Assembly: GCF_011030405.1 (NCBI RefSeq)
Contig: NZ_JAAJTJ010000003.1
Location: forward strand, 62,001 to 126,000
Direction of reading: 5' to 3'
Origin: Parapedobacter sp. SGR-10
GTDB taxonomy: Bacteria; Bacteroidota; Bacteroidia; Sphingobacteriales; Sphingobacteriaceae
Length of the DNA: 64,000 nucleotides
The notes beneath the pieces were generated by a model, which saw nothing but the letters and a program-made list of their open reading frames with translations, searched no databases and had not been told where the DNA came from. Below, piece after piece: positions 27,445-35,453 of this stretch; the stretch's first letter is position 1, and each line of letters begins with the position of its first letter. The translations under genes and the position numbers were made by a program.

Positions 27445-28599
27445 ATGAAGTGGAAAACAATGGTTAAATGGTGTATGATGTTGGTTTTTCTGGCGGGGAT
27501 AATGTATCGTGCCCATTGCCAGACCTTCACTTATCAAAATCCTATTTCTATAGGTATAGACCCCAAAGGGCTGAGGGACTGCCAGATCATCAAAGAAGGA
27601 GCGTGGTGGTACATGACCGGAACAGCCCACCCATTTTGGGAACACGAGGAGAAAGATGGAGATTTGAATAATGGAGTTCCACTGTATAAGTCAAAAAACC
27701 TGCTGGAATGGGAGTTTGTCAAGTATATCGTAGAACGTCCAGATGCATCCAAGTGGTACTATCGTCGCTTTTGGGCGCCTGAAATCCATAAGATACGCGG
27801 AAAATTCTACGTCACTTTTAATTGTCGAAATGCAGATAAAGGATACGACTGGCAGCATATAGGGTATGCCGTAAGTGATCATATCGAAGGTCCATATACC
27901 GTCGTTACCGAAGATGAGCCTTTGGCACGGGGCAATGATCTGACCTTATTTGAGGACGACGACAAGAAAGTATATGCCTTCTGGCACAATGTGTTGGAGG
28001 ACGGTACGTTTTGGATGGGAAGTGCCGAAGTGAATCTGGAGCAAGGTCGGTTGGTGTCCGATACATTGCGGGCCATCGGTACGGGGCGTGTAGAATATGA
28101 ACGGGATAGCAATGGCAATATTCAAACCATATTTCGGCAGGGGCGCAATGAGCAAAAGATCAAAACCTATCATGAATGGGATTCTCAGGGTATAGAGGGG
28201 GCCTATGTGATCAAACGAAACGGAATTTATTACCTATTCTACTCAAGTTGGACACGAGGGTATGAGGTAGGTTACGCGACTGCAAGCAGTATCAAAGGAC
28301 CATGGAAGAAAGCTGATAATAACCCTATTTACGGTGGGACTATCCAAAAACTCTGTGAAGAGCGTGGATTCCGTTGTGACCAAGATCCATTGTCCCCATT
28401 TACTGCCGTCGGACATAATGCGGTATTTGAGGGGCCGGATGGACGTTTGTGGCTTTCTTGTCATGGCGTCAGCAAATACCATAAAGGGCCGTTGATGGTC
28501 ATGGATCCATTGAACTTTGACGGAAATGGCAATATACAACAAGTAGCCCCTTCTTATTTGCCACAAGTAATAAAGAGAGAAAGTAATAAAAGTTTATGA
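27445..28599 (+). CDS. GH43-family beta-propeller glycosidase C
   Basis: 384 residues with a signal peptide (about 1-26, RAHCQ). The full GH43-type triad can be placed: GLRDCQIIKEGAWWYMTG (base D45), RGNDLTLFEDDDKK (pKa-modulating Asp) and QGIEGAYVIKRNGIYYLFYS (acid Glu). RRFWAPEIHKIRGKFYV is the usual second-blade motif. More canonical than the other propellers in the locus. Secreted exo-glycosidase; the sugar is not identified. 15 bases after the preceding sulfatase. Confidence 0.87.
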   Translation: MKWKTMVKWCMMLVFLAGIMYRAHCQTFTYQNPISIGIDPKGLRDCQIIKEGAWWYMTGTAHPFWEHEEKDGDLNNGVPLYKSKNLLEWEFVKYIVERPDASKWYYRRFWAPEIHKIRGKFYVTFNCRNADKGYDWQHIGYAVSDHIEGPYTVVTEDEPLARGNDLTLFEDDDKKVYAFWHNVLEDGTFWMGSAEVNLEQGRLVSDTLRAIGTGRVEYERDSNGNIQTIFRQGRNEQKIKTYHEWDSQGIEGAYVIKRNGIYYLFYSSWTRGYEVGYATASSIKGPWKKADNNPIYGGTIQKLCEERGFRCDQDPLSPFTAVGHNAVFEGPDGRLWLSCHGVSKYHKGPLMVMDPLNFDGNGNIQQVAPSYLPQVIKRESNKSL

Positions 28600-28625
28600 A
28601 TGATTAAAAGCAGATTTGAAAAGTT

Positions 28626-28946
28626 ATGAAAAATCTATTCGTTACAATAGTGTTTGCCTTTTTTGTGATGGTTACATTCGGACAGGAAATATCAAAAAAT
28701 GTTCAATGGAGACTAAATCCTATTCTCAAATCGGTGGAGGTCAATGAGGACGAGAAGAAAGCATTGATCGTGGCCATTGAAAAATTTCAAAAAAATGAAA
28801 TGGAATTCAGAGCTGCAAACGATCCAAGTAAGCAAGAAGAAAGAAAATTAAATGGAAAACAGTACCTGTCAGAAGTGAAACGTATTTTGGGAAATGAGCG
28901 TTTCAATAAATGGAGACAGGACACTAGAAAAAAAAATAAATCATGA
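28626..28946 (+). CDS. Small secreted helical protein, member 1 of a four-copy family
   Basis: 106 residues. Signal peptide (MKNLFVTIVFAFFVMVTFGQ) followed by about 85 charged, helix-forming residues. Shared pattern in all copies: VQxRLNxI..V.V...EK.ALIVAI.KFQ, a variable 20-residue linker, then YLSEV..ILG.ERF.KWR. No recognised family. The layout faintly recalls periplasmic Spy/CpxP-type helical proteins or the PUL-associated DUF3826, but I cannot assign it. The stop overlaps the start of the next gene by ATGA, whose N-terminus is another copy of the same domain. Probably periplasmic; the role could be binding or folding assistance. Confidence 0.8.
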   Translation: MKNLFVTIVFAFFVMVTFGQEISKNVQWRLNPILKSVEVNEDEKKALIVAIEKFQKNEMEFRAANDPSKQEERKLNGKQYLSEVKRILGNERFNKWRQDTRKKNKS

Positions 28947-30193
28947 AAAAGCTGTTTATTGCGATAGTTTTTGCTTGTTGCGCAATAATTGTATCTGGGC
29001 AAGAAATATCTAAAACTGTTCAGTGGAGATTAAATCCTATTCTTAATGCGGTAGAGGTAAGTGGCACGGAGAAGGAAGCGTTGATTGTAGCGATCGAAAA
29101 ATTTCAAAAAAATGAGCTAACGTTAAGAACTTCTGATAATCCCAATGAGAATGGAGAAAAAGAGCTGAATTCAAAACGTTATCTATCAGAAGTGCAGAAT
29201 ATTCTGGGGAAGGAACGTTTTGATATCTGGAGGAAGTCTCTTCGAGAGAAACACAATTCCCCCAATAATGTAGGAGGTAAGGAAAGAGAAGTCAAGCGTA
29301 CAGCCAATGCGGCATATCCTATTTTTGTGGAGGATATGTTTGCCAGAGATCCATATGTCTATGTGGACAAAAAATCGAGGCATTATTATATGCATTTGAA
29401 TGATAAGCAAAAAATTGGACTTTACAAAAGCCCTGATTTAGTAAATTGGGTACGTGTGGAAACCACATTTGAGGCTCCGCATGATTTTTGGGGGACAAAA
29501 GATTTTTGGGCACCAGATACTTACTATTATAAAGATAAGTATTACGTGTTTGCGTCCTTTAGTAATCCCGAGACCGGTATGAAAGGAACTTCCGCTTTGG
29601 TCTCAAAATGGTTGGAAGGGCCATATAAACCTCTGGTAAATAAACCCATAACTCCTGAAGACTGGCGTTGTCTGGACGGTCTTCTATACGTTGACGAGAC
29701 TGATCAGCCGTGGTTGTTGTTTTGTCAGGCATTTCACTCTGTTCCGGATGGAAGCGGAAGAATCTATGCGCAAAAATTATCTTCTGACCTAAAAACGGCA
29801 ATTGAAGAACCGATTCTGTTGTTTAAAGCTTCCGAGGCGCCTTGGGCAGGAACTATAACTCATAACGGAATTAGAGGATATGTGACTGATTCTCCCTTTA
29901 TATATCGTGCAAGAAACGGAGAGTTGCTGTTATTGTGGTCAAGCTTTGCTAAGGCTCCGTCTCGATATGTTATCGGAGTCGCAAGATCTTCAAACGGAAA
30001 GCTGGATGGGAAATGGATACAGGATGAAAAACCTTTAAATACTGAAGTCGATGGAGGTGGGCACGCCATGATATTCACTGATTTAAACGATCAACTGCGA
30101 ATTGCATATCATGCACCGAATAAAAACGCACGACCTAAGTTTTATTGGTTAGATGATGACAATGGTAAATTAAAAATAAGGACGATTGAGTAA
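28943..30193 (+). CDS. Fusion of the small helical domain to a GH43-like propeller (protein D)
   Basis: 416 residues. Signal peptide about 1-19. Residues 20-102 are a copy of the small helical domain (EISKTVQWRLNPILNAVEVSG ... YLSEVQNILGKERFDIWRKSL), closely matching the gene just upstream. A linker (about 103-125) leads to a GH43-like propeller: FARDPYVYV (base D136), FWAPDTYYYKDKYYVF, CLDGLLYVDE, and GYVTDSPFIYRARNGELLLLWSSF, where the acid position reads TDSPF. Translationally coupled to the preceding small gene. The fusion indicates that the helical domain works with glycan enzymes. The propeller belongs to a different subgroup from the other three. Confidence 0.85.
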   Translation: MKKLFIAIVFACCAIIVSGQEISKTVQWRLNPILNAVEVSGTEKEALIVAIEKFQKNELTLRTSDNPNENGEKELNSKRYLSEVQNILGKERFDIWRKSLREKHNSPNNVGGKEREVKRTANAAYPIFVEDMFARDPYVYVDKKSRHYYMHLNDKQKIGLYKSPDLVNWVRVETTFEAPHDFWGTKDFWAPDTYYYKDKYYVFASFSNPETGMKGTSALVSKWLEGPYKPLVNKPITPEDWRCLDGLLYVDETDQPWLLFCQAFHSVPDGSGRIYAQKLSSDLKTAIEEPILLFKASEAPWAGTITHNGIRGYVTDSPFIYRARNGELLLLWSSFAKAPSRYVIGVARSSNGKLDGKWIQDEKPLNTEVDGGGHAMIFTDLNDQLRIAYHAPNKNARPKFYWLDDDNGKLKIRTIE

Positions 30194-30214
30194 TTATAAT
30201 ATAAGCAAAAAAAC

Positions 30215-31633
30215 ATGAAAACTATATATCGTTGGTTCATTTTCATTTTTTTAATATTAGGTGGTTCTTCGGCGGTAACAGCACAAACTTCACCCAACAT
30301 CGTATTTATTCTTGCAGACGATCTTGGATGGGGAGAATTGGGCTGTTATGGGAATAACTTTAATGAAACACCTTATTTAGATGATCTCGCGCGTAAGGGC
30401 AAGAGGTTTACACAGGCTTATGCGGCAGCCCCTGTGTGTTCCCCCACCCGAGCTAGTATCATGACAGGACAATATCCTGCACGGGTGCGTATCACCGATT
30501 ATTTGACTGTAGGTTGGAAAACGGATCGTTTTCTTGACCCAGATCTGTACCTCACATTAAACGAGGCATTAGCAGATAGAGGTTATCATACAGGCATAAT
30601 CGGAAAGTGGCATTTAGAAACACATTTTAACAACCCTATCGGTACTCCAGAAGCGCATGGTTTTCACGAGGTCATCGGGAGTGAAACAGAATATATAGCT
30701 GGGGGAGATTATTTTTTTCCCTATGAAAAGATTAACACTTATAAAGAAGGTAGTCCCGGAGAATATCTGACAGATAGACAAAGCAGTGATGCCTGCGACT
30801 TTATCCGCAGGAATAAGAATAAGCCGTTTTTTTTGTATTTGAGTTATTATAGTGTACACACGAGATTGGATGCTCCTTCGACTTTAGTTGACAAGTACAA
30901 ACAAAAGTATGATAAAAAAAACGGGAAAAATGCTAGTGATATTTTTGAGAGAAATCCCGGTCATGAGACAAATCGTAAAGATAATCCGTACCTGGCAGCT
31001 ATGTTGGAACGTATCGATAGTGGAGTTGGGTCGGTTATGAAAACTTTGGAAGAATTAGGTTTGGACGAGAATACTATTGTCATCTTTACCTCGGATAATG
31101 GCGGCGCAGGAAGAGTGGCTAATAACGGAAACTTGAGATCGTACAAAACATGGCTTTACGAAGGGGGAATCAGAGTGCCGCTAATTGTTCATTGGCCAAA
31201 GCATATAAAGAAGGGTGAAGTAGAGAAACCGGTTAGCAGTATTGATTTTTATCCTACACTTGTTGCAGCAAGCGGAGGAGATATTGAAAATTATCAGGTT
31301 GACGGAGAAAACCTGATGCCATTGCTTAAAGGTGATTCCGGTTTAGAAAGAAAGGAACTATATTGGCATTATCCTTCGGAAACGCGTAGCTGGCCGGATA
31401 GAATGGCGACAGTCGTCAGGCAAGACGATTATAAATTAATCAAACATTATCTGGGTAACAAAGATGAATTGTATGATTTGAAGAATGATCCTTCAGAGAC
31501 ATATGACCTCTCTTTGGAGAAACCTGAAAAGGTAAGGGAATTAAGTGAGCTCATTGAGAAATGGAAGAAAGAGGTGAATGCAGAAGAACCCGATGCAGAG
31601 GCATTGCGCAAGGCGCATCTTCAGAAAAACTAA
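30215..31633 (+). CDS. Secreted sulfatase (type I, CSPTR)
   Basis: 472 residues with a signal peptide (about 1-24, AVTAQ). Core: PNIVFILADDLGWGELGCYG, formylglycine motif C75-S-P-T-R with ASIMTGQYPARVRITDYL, GKWHLE, FTSDNGGAG. The PARxRITDYL segment is typical of the group that includes many galactan and glycosaminoglycan sulfatases of Bacteroidota. The DNA looks more AT-rich than the sulfatases before it. Follows the fusion gene by 21 bases. Confidence 0.93.
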   Translation: MKTIYRWFIFIFLILGGSSAVTAQTSPNIVFILADDLGWGELGCYGNNFNETPYLDDLARKGKRFTQAYAAAPVCSPTRASIMTGQYPARVRITDYLTVGWKTDRFLDPDLYLTLNEALADRGYHTGIIGKWHLETHFNNPIGTPEAHGFHEVIGSETEYIAGGDYFFPYEKINTYKEGSPGEYLTDRQSSDACDFIRRNKNKPFFLYLSYYSVHTRLDAPSTLVDKYKQKYDKKNGKNASDIFERNPGHETNRKDNPYLAAMLERIDSGVGSVMKTLEELGLDENTIVIFTSDNGGAGRVANNGNLRSYKTWLYEGGIRVPLIVHWPKHIKKGEVEKPVSSIDFYPTLVAASGGDIENYQVDGENLMPLLKGDSGLERKELYWHYPSETRSWPDRMATVVRQDDYKLIKHYLGNKDELYDLKNDPSETYDLSLEKPEKVRELSELIEKWKKEVNAEEPDAEALRKAHLQKN

Positions 31634-31683
31634 TTCGTGTTAAATGGTAAGTTCACCAAACCCTATATAAAAAAATAGATAAA

Positions 31684-33141
31684 ATGATGATTTTCAAATA
31701 TTGGGATAAGATGTTTAATGAAGGCATTTTCCTTATAAGATTTATGTTCATTGTTGTATTAGCCAGCTATAATTCGTTCCACGGAATGTCCTATGCACAA
31801 AGCAAGATGGACAGACCTAATATCGTTTTGTATCTGGCGGATGATCTGGGGACGATGGACATAGGGCCATATGGGAATAAACATGTCAAAACCCCTAATC
31901 TTGATAAATTAAGCCAAAAATCGATTTTGTTTAATCAGGCATTTTCTACAGCGACGACCTGTGCCCCGTCTAGAAGTGCATTGTTTACAGGACTTTATCC
32001 GCAACGTAATGGCTCACATAGTAACCGGGTAGCTGTGCGTGATACAGTGAAATCTATTGTACAATATTTCGTAAACGAAGGGTATCGAGTAGCTATTGCA
32101 GGTAAACTGGATGTGGGGCCACGACAAGTTTTTCCTTTCGAATACATACCAGGCACGAATCGAAGAGAGCCTGGCACGGAGGGAAAAAAGGGAATGTTTC
32201 CCGACCTGTACTTGGAACCAGTGGATAAATGGTTTGCTGATAGAGATCCTTCTCAGCCATTTCTATTGATTGTGTCTGATCATTCTACGCATATGAGCTG
32301 GCCACTGCATCCCGAGTATACAGCCGAGAATGTAAATATTCCCCCCTTTCATGTAGACACAAAAGATACCAGACAGCTTCGGGCAAGATATTATACAGAT
32401 ATTACGAAGTTGGATTACAATGTAGGTGAAACGATGAAGATGTTAGAACGGCATCAATTGGAAGATAATACGATTGTGTTGTTTACAGCTGATCAAGGAC
32501 CTCAACTACCTTTTGGCAAATGGACGTTGTATGATTATGGTGTACAGGTTCCTTTGATTGTAAGTTGGCCCGGGCATGTTAAGAAAAAAAGTAAAACCGA
32601 TGCTCTTGTATCGCACGTCGACATTATTCCTACATTGTTGGAGATGGTAGGGGGTAAGGTCCCGGAAGGAATAGATGGGCAGAGTTTTTATTCTGCCGTG
32701 AAAGATCCTAATCAATCTCATCGCGAGAGCGTATTTGCTAACCATAACGGAGATAAGTTTTATGATCAGTCTCCCTCTCGTATGTTACGCACGAGTAGTT
32801 ACAAATATATAGTAAACCTTGAACCCGAAATGCCAGCTTCTGCCGGTAAGAAGCCATATCCCAGCTGGATAAAGAAAGCGGAGATTGATGCCAAAGCAAA
32901 AGTTGTGGTAGATAGACTCAATCAAAGGCCTGCCGAAGAATTATACGATTTGAAAGCAGACCGTTATGAGATGAAGAATCTAGCAGGATTACCTAAGTAT
33001 AAAAAGCTGATAGAAGGTTTCCGCAAACAGATGGAGGTTGTTCGGAATGCACAGGGCGATATAGGAGATAACTGGAAAAAAGATCTTGAAAAACTGCCGG
33101 CGGACAACAAACCAAATCCTCTTATACCCTATCAATTCTGA
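31684..33141 (+). CDS. Secreted sulfatase (type I, CAPSR), paralog of the 21.6-kb sulfatase
   Basis: 485 residues. Start at ATG 31684, with in-frame ATGs at 31687 and 31711 as alternatives; signal peptide ends near HGMSYAQ. Core: RPNIVLYLADDLGTMD, formylglycine motif C93-A-P-S-R, AGKLDVGP, FTADQGPQLPFGKWTLYD. Very similar to the protein at 21645-23069, including the C-terminal YDLKADRYEMKNLAGLPKYKKL. The duplicate here is followed by small helical proteins and an acetylesterase, so this segment may be a second-generation copy of PUL modules. Confidence 0.93.
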   Translation: MMIFKYWDKMFNEGIFLIRFMFIVVLASYNSFHGMSYAQSKMDRPNIVLYLADDLGTMDIGPYGNKHVKTPNLDKLSQKSILFNQAFSTATTCAPSRSALFTGLYPQRNGSHSNRVAVRDTVKSIVQYFVNEGYRVAIAGKLDVGPRQVFPFEYIPGTNRREPGTEGKKGMFPDLYLEPVDKWFADRDPSQPFLLIVSDHSTHMSWPLHPEYTAENVNIPPFHVDTKDTRQLRARYYTDITKLDYNVGETMKMLERHQLEDNTIVLFTADQGPQLPFGKWTLYDYGVQVPLIVSWPGHVKKKSKTDALVSHVDIIPTLLEMVGGKVPEGIDGQSFYSAVKDPNQSHRESVFANHNGDKFYDQSPSRMLRTSSYKYIVNLEPEMPASAGKKPYPSWIKKAEIDAKAKVVVDRLNQRPAEELYDLKADRYEMKNLAGLPKYKKLIEGFRKQMEVVRNAQGDIGDNWKKDLEKLPADNKPNPLIPYQF

Positions 33142-33173
33142 TTTTAGGCTAACGATTAATATATAAGATACAT

Positions 33174-33488
33174 ATGAAGAAGTCTTTATTCACAGTCCTA
33201 TTTGTTGTTTGTATAATGCTGTCTTTCGGGCAAAAAGTTCCGAAGGAAGTTCAGACACGTTTGAATTCAATTACCAATGCCGTGCGGGTTACGGATAATG
33301 AAAAAAAGCAACTTATTGTGGCGATCCAAAAACTTATCGACAGTGCAAAGGAAATTCGCACAGCAAAGCGGGAGCATATGGCATTGGAGCTAAGAGAAAA
33401 TTCGCATCGATATCTGTCGGAAGTATTGTATGTGCTGGATGATGAACGCTATGAAAAATGGAGGGATAGTGTAAAACAGAAAAAATAA
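33174..33488 (+). CDS. Small secreted helical protein, member 3 (most divergent)
   Basis: 104 residues. Signal peptide MKKSLFTVLFVVCIMLSFGQ, then KVPKEVQTRLNSITNAVRVTDNEKKQLIVAIQKL and a C-terminal RYLSEVLYVLDDERYEKWRDS. It shares the family pattern but has lost the KFQKN segment and the LG before ERF (LDDERY). Lies between a sulfatase and the next family member. Unknown function; see the entry at 28626 for the family. Confidence 0.78.
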   Translation: MKKSLFTVLFVVCIMLSFGQKVPKEVQTRLNSITNAVRVTDNEKKQLIVAIQKLIDSAKEIRTAKREHMALELRENSHRYLSEVLYVLDDERYEKWRDSVKQKK

Positions 33489-33529
33489 TATAACAATTTA
33501 CAATTTAACAAATTTAAAAGGAGGTAATG

Positions 33530-33865
33530 ATGAGAAATCTATTTGTAATGTTGGTGTTTGTCTTTTTTGCAATGGGTGCATCCGGACAAGAAGTATCAAA
33601 GATGGTTCAGAGCAGGTTAAATCCGATATTGGAAGTGGTAGAGGTGAATGACGATGAAAAGCAAGCATTGATCGCTGCCATTGAAAAGTTTCAAAAAAAT
33701 GTGCGGCAAATCCGAAAAGCCGGAGGCGATAATATGAAAGCCGAGCTGAAGAAAAATAATACACAATATCTGGATGAAATCAAGGAAGCGCTCGGCAATG
33801 AACGTTTTACGAAATGGAGGCAGGAAGTAAAAAAGCAAAATGCGGCGAAGAGAGCGCAACAATAG
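33530..33865 (+). CDS. Small secreted helical protein, member 4, with strong Shine-Dalgarno site
   Basis: 111 residues from ATG 33530. AAAAGGAGGT at 33516-33525 leaves only one base to ATG 33527 but four to ATG 33530, and 33530 gives MRNLFVMLVF, matching the starts of its paralogs (MKNLFV, MKKLFI). Mature part: EVSKMVQSRLNPILEVVEVNDDEKQALIAAIEKFQKN ... YLDEIKEALGNERFTKWRQEV, with a lysine/alanine-rich tail. Such a strong ribosome site is unusual for Bacteroidota and suggests high expression. It is followed at once by a terminator-like hairpin. Confidence 0.8.
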   Translation: MRNLFVMLVFVFFAMGASGQEVSKMVQSRLNPILEVVEVNDDEKQALIAAIEKFQKNVRQIRKAGGDNMKAELKKNNTQYLDEIKEALGNERFTKWRQEVKKQNAAKRAQQ

Positions 33866-33870
33866 CTTTC

Positions 33871-33906
33871 ACGTAAAAGGGAAAGGTGAAAATCTCCCTT
33901 TTACGT
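33871..33906 (+). terminator. Hairpin within the PUL operon, possible attenuator
   Basis: Perfect 12-base arms ACGTAAAAGGGA (33871-33882) and TCCCTTTTACGT (33895-33906), 12-base loop, followed by TTTATTAAATTT. It begins five bases after the stop of the last small gene and ends 25 bases before the next start. The T tract is interrupted, so termination may be partial and lower expression of the acetylesterase and mutarotase genes. Confidence 0.6.
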
Positions 33907-33930
33907 TTTATTAAATTTAAAAACAGTATC

Positions 33931-35430
33931 ATGAAGATTGTTTTTTTGTCGATATCACTATTGCTGGCTACTCTTGCTCACGCCCAATTGAGGCTACCTC
34001 GGTATTTTTCAGATCACGCTGTCTTACAACGAGATCAACCCGTTGTATTATGGGGGTGGTCAGTGCCGGGAGATAAGCTGTCGGTGACTATGGCGGATGT
34101 TACGCATACGACAACTACGAACAGGGATAGTATCTGGCGAGTAACACTTCGGGCAAAACCTGCCGGAGGACCCTATGATATTGTTATTAAAGGAGCTACC
34201 GAAAAGATAACCATAAAAGATATCTATTTTGGAGATGTATTCTTTTGCAGCGGACAAAGCAACATGGTATTTACGATGAATAAAGAGGAACATTCCGTGG
34301 AAGAAAAAGAGAACTTTCCATTGATCCGGCAGTTTCACGTCTATCGAAATACCCAGCCTTGGCCGCAGAAGGATGTAGGAAGAGCCGAATGGATGATATC
34401 CGATGAAAAAATGAGGAAGCGGTTTTCTGCAGTAGCGTACTATTTCGCCAAAGAAATTTATAAAGAAAAGAAAATACCGGTCGGCATCATTCTTTCAGCT
34501 TATGGTGGCTCGCCGATAGAACCCTTTATGAGTAAAGAAGCTTTAAAGGATTTTCCGGAAGCACATAGTAAAGCAGATAAGATTACACCCGAATTCATCC
34601 GGAAGACGCAGGAAGAAAATGACCGCCTTTTAGCCGCGAATCCGGGAATAAAAGAACCCAAGGGATTTGTCAATATCAAGAATCGTTATCCGACCATGAT
34701 ATACAACGGTATGATTGCTCCTTTCTTTCTCTATCCGGTGAAAGGGGTATTGTGGTATCAGGGAGAGACAAACACGTTTATTCCGCAATGCTACGATTAT
34801 GAAGCCAAACTTTATCATCTTGTACGTTCGTGGCGCAGGTCATGGAAAGATGAGCAGCTTCCTTTTTATATTGTGCAACTGCCCAATTATGGGGAACAAG
34901 TAGATGTGCCGAGATCATCCGCATGGACGTTTGTGCAGGAAGCGCAATTTAAAGTCAGCCAGCGTATGAGACATGTCCATACTATCGTGACGCAGGATGT
35001 CGGCGATCCGTCAGATATTCACCCGACGAATAAGCGGGACGTCGGCAAACGCATCGCCGCACAAGTATTGAAACAGACTTATGGTGATACAAAACGAATA
35101 GCGCAAGGTCCTACCGTAGTCAAGGTAGATATCCGATCGGATACCATTGAACTTCATTTTGCCAATATAGGAAGCGGACTAGAAGCAAAAGGGGGTGGTA
35201 AGAACCTCTATGGTTTTGCGCTGGCAGGCAAAGATGATAAATTTTATAGGGCTAGTGCAGAACTCCGGGGAGATAGGGTGGTCGTATACAGTGAGCAGGT
35301 TGGAGAGCCCCTGTATATCAGATATGCTTTTGAAAGCAATCCTGCTAAAATAAACTTTTATAACAAAGAGGGCTTTCCGGCTGTGCCTTTTCGTACAGAT
35401 GAACTGAAGGATGCAACGACACGAAAATAA
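33931..35430 (+). CDS. Sialate O-acetylesterase-like (SASA/SGNH) carbohydrate esterase, copy 2
   Basis: 499 residues from ATG 33931; the in-frame ATG at 33886 lies inside the hairpin loop and would add 15 residues before the signal peptide MKIVFLSISLLLATLAHAQ. Nucleophile S110 in FFCSGQSNM and the Asp/His segment DIHPTNKRDVG match the paralog at 7140-8639, which has the same length. Predicted to deacetylate glycan fragments in the periplasm. Two copies at opposite ends of the locus suggest two acetylated positions or two substrates. Confidence 0.88.
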   Translation: MKIVFLSISLLLATLAHAQLRLPRYFSDHAVLQRDQPVVLWGWSVPGDKLSVTMADVTHTTTTNRDSIWRVTLRAKPAGGPYDIVIKGATEKITIKDIYFGDVFFCSGQSNMVFTMNKEEHSVEEKENFPLIRQFHVYRNTQPWPQKDVGRAEWMISDEKMRKRFSAVAYYFAKEIYKEKKIPVGIILSAYGGSPIEPFMSKEALKDFPEAHSKADKITPEFIRKTQEENDRLLAANPGIKEPKGFVNIKNRYPTMIYNGMIAPFFLYPVKGVLWYQGETNTFIPQCYDYEAKLYHLVRSWRRSWKDEQLPFYIVQLPNYGEQVDVPRSSAWTFVQEAQFKVSQRMRHVHTIVTQDVGDPSDIHPTNKRDVGKRIAAQVLKQTYGDTKRIAQGPTVVKVDIRSDTIELHFANIGSGLEAKGGGKNLYGFALAGKDDKFYRASAELRGDRVVVYSEQVGEPLYIRYAFESNPAKINFYNKEGFPAVPFRTDELKDATTRK

Positions 35431-35453
35431 TAACGTTTTTTGATGACGAACGT

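Noticed and set aside
33886..33930. Longer start of the second acetylesterase at 33886
   Set aside because: It falls inside the loop of the terminator-like hairpin and precedes a complete signal peptide that starts at 33931.
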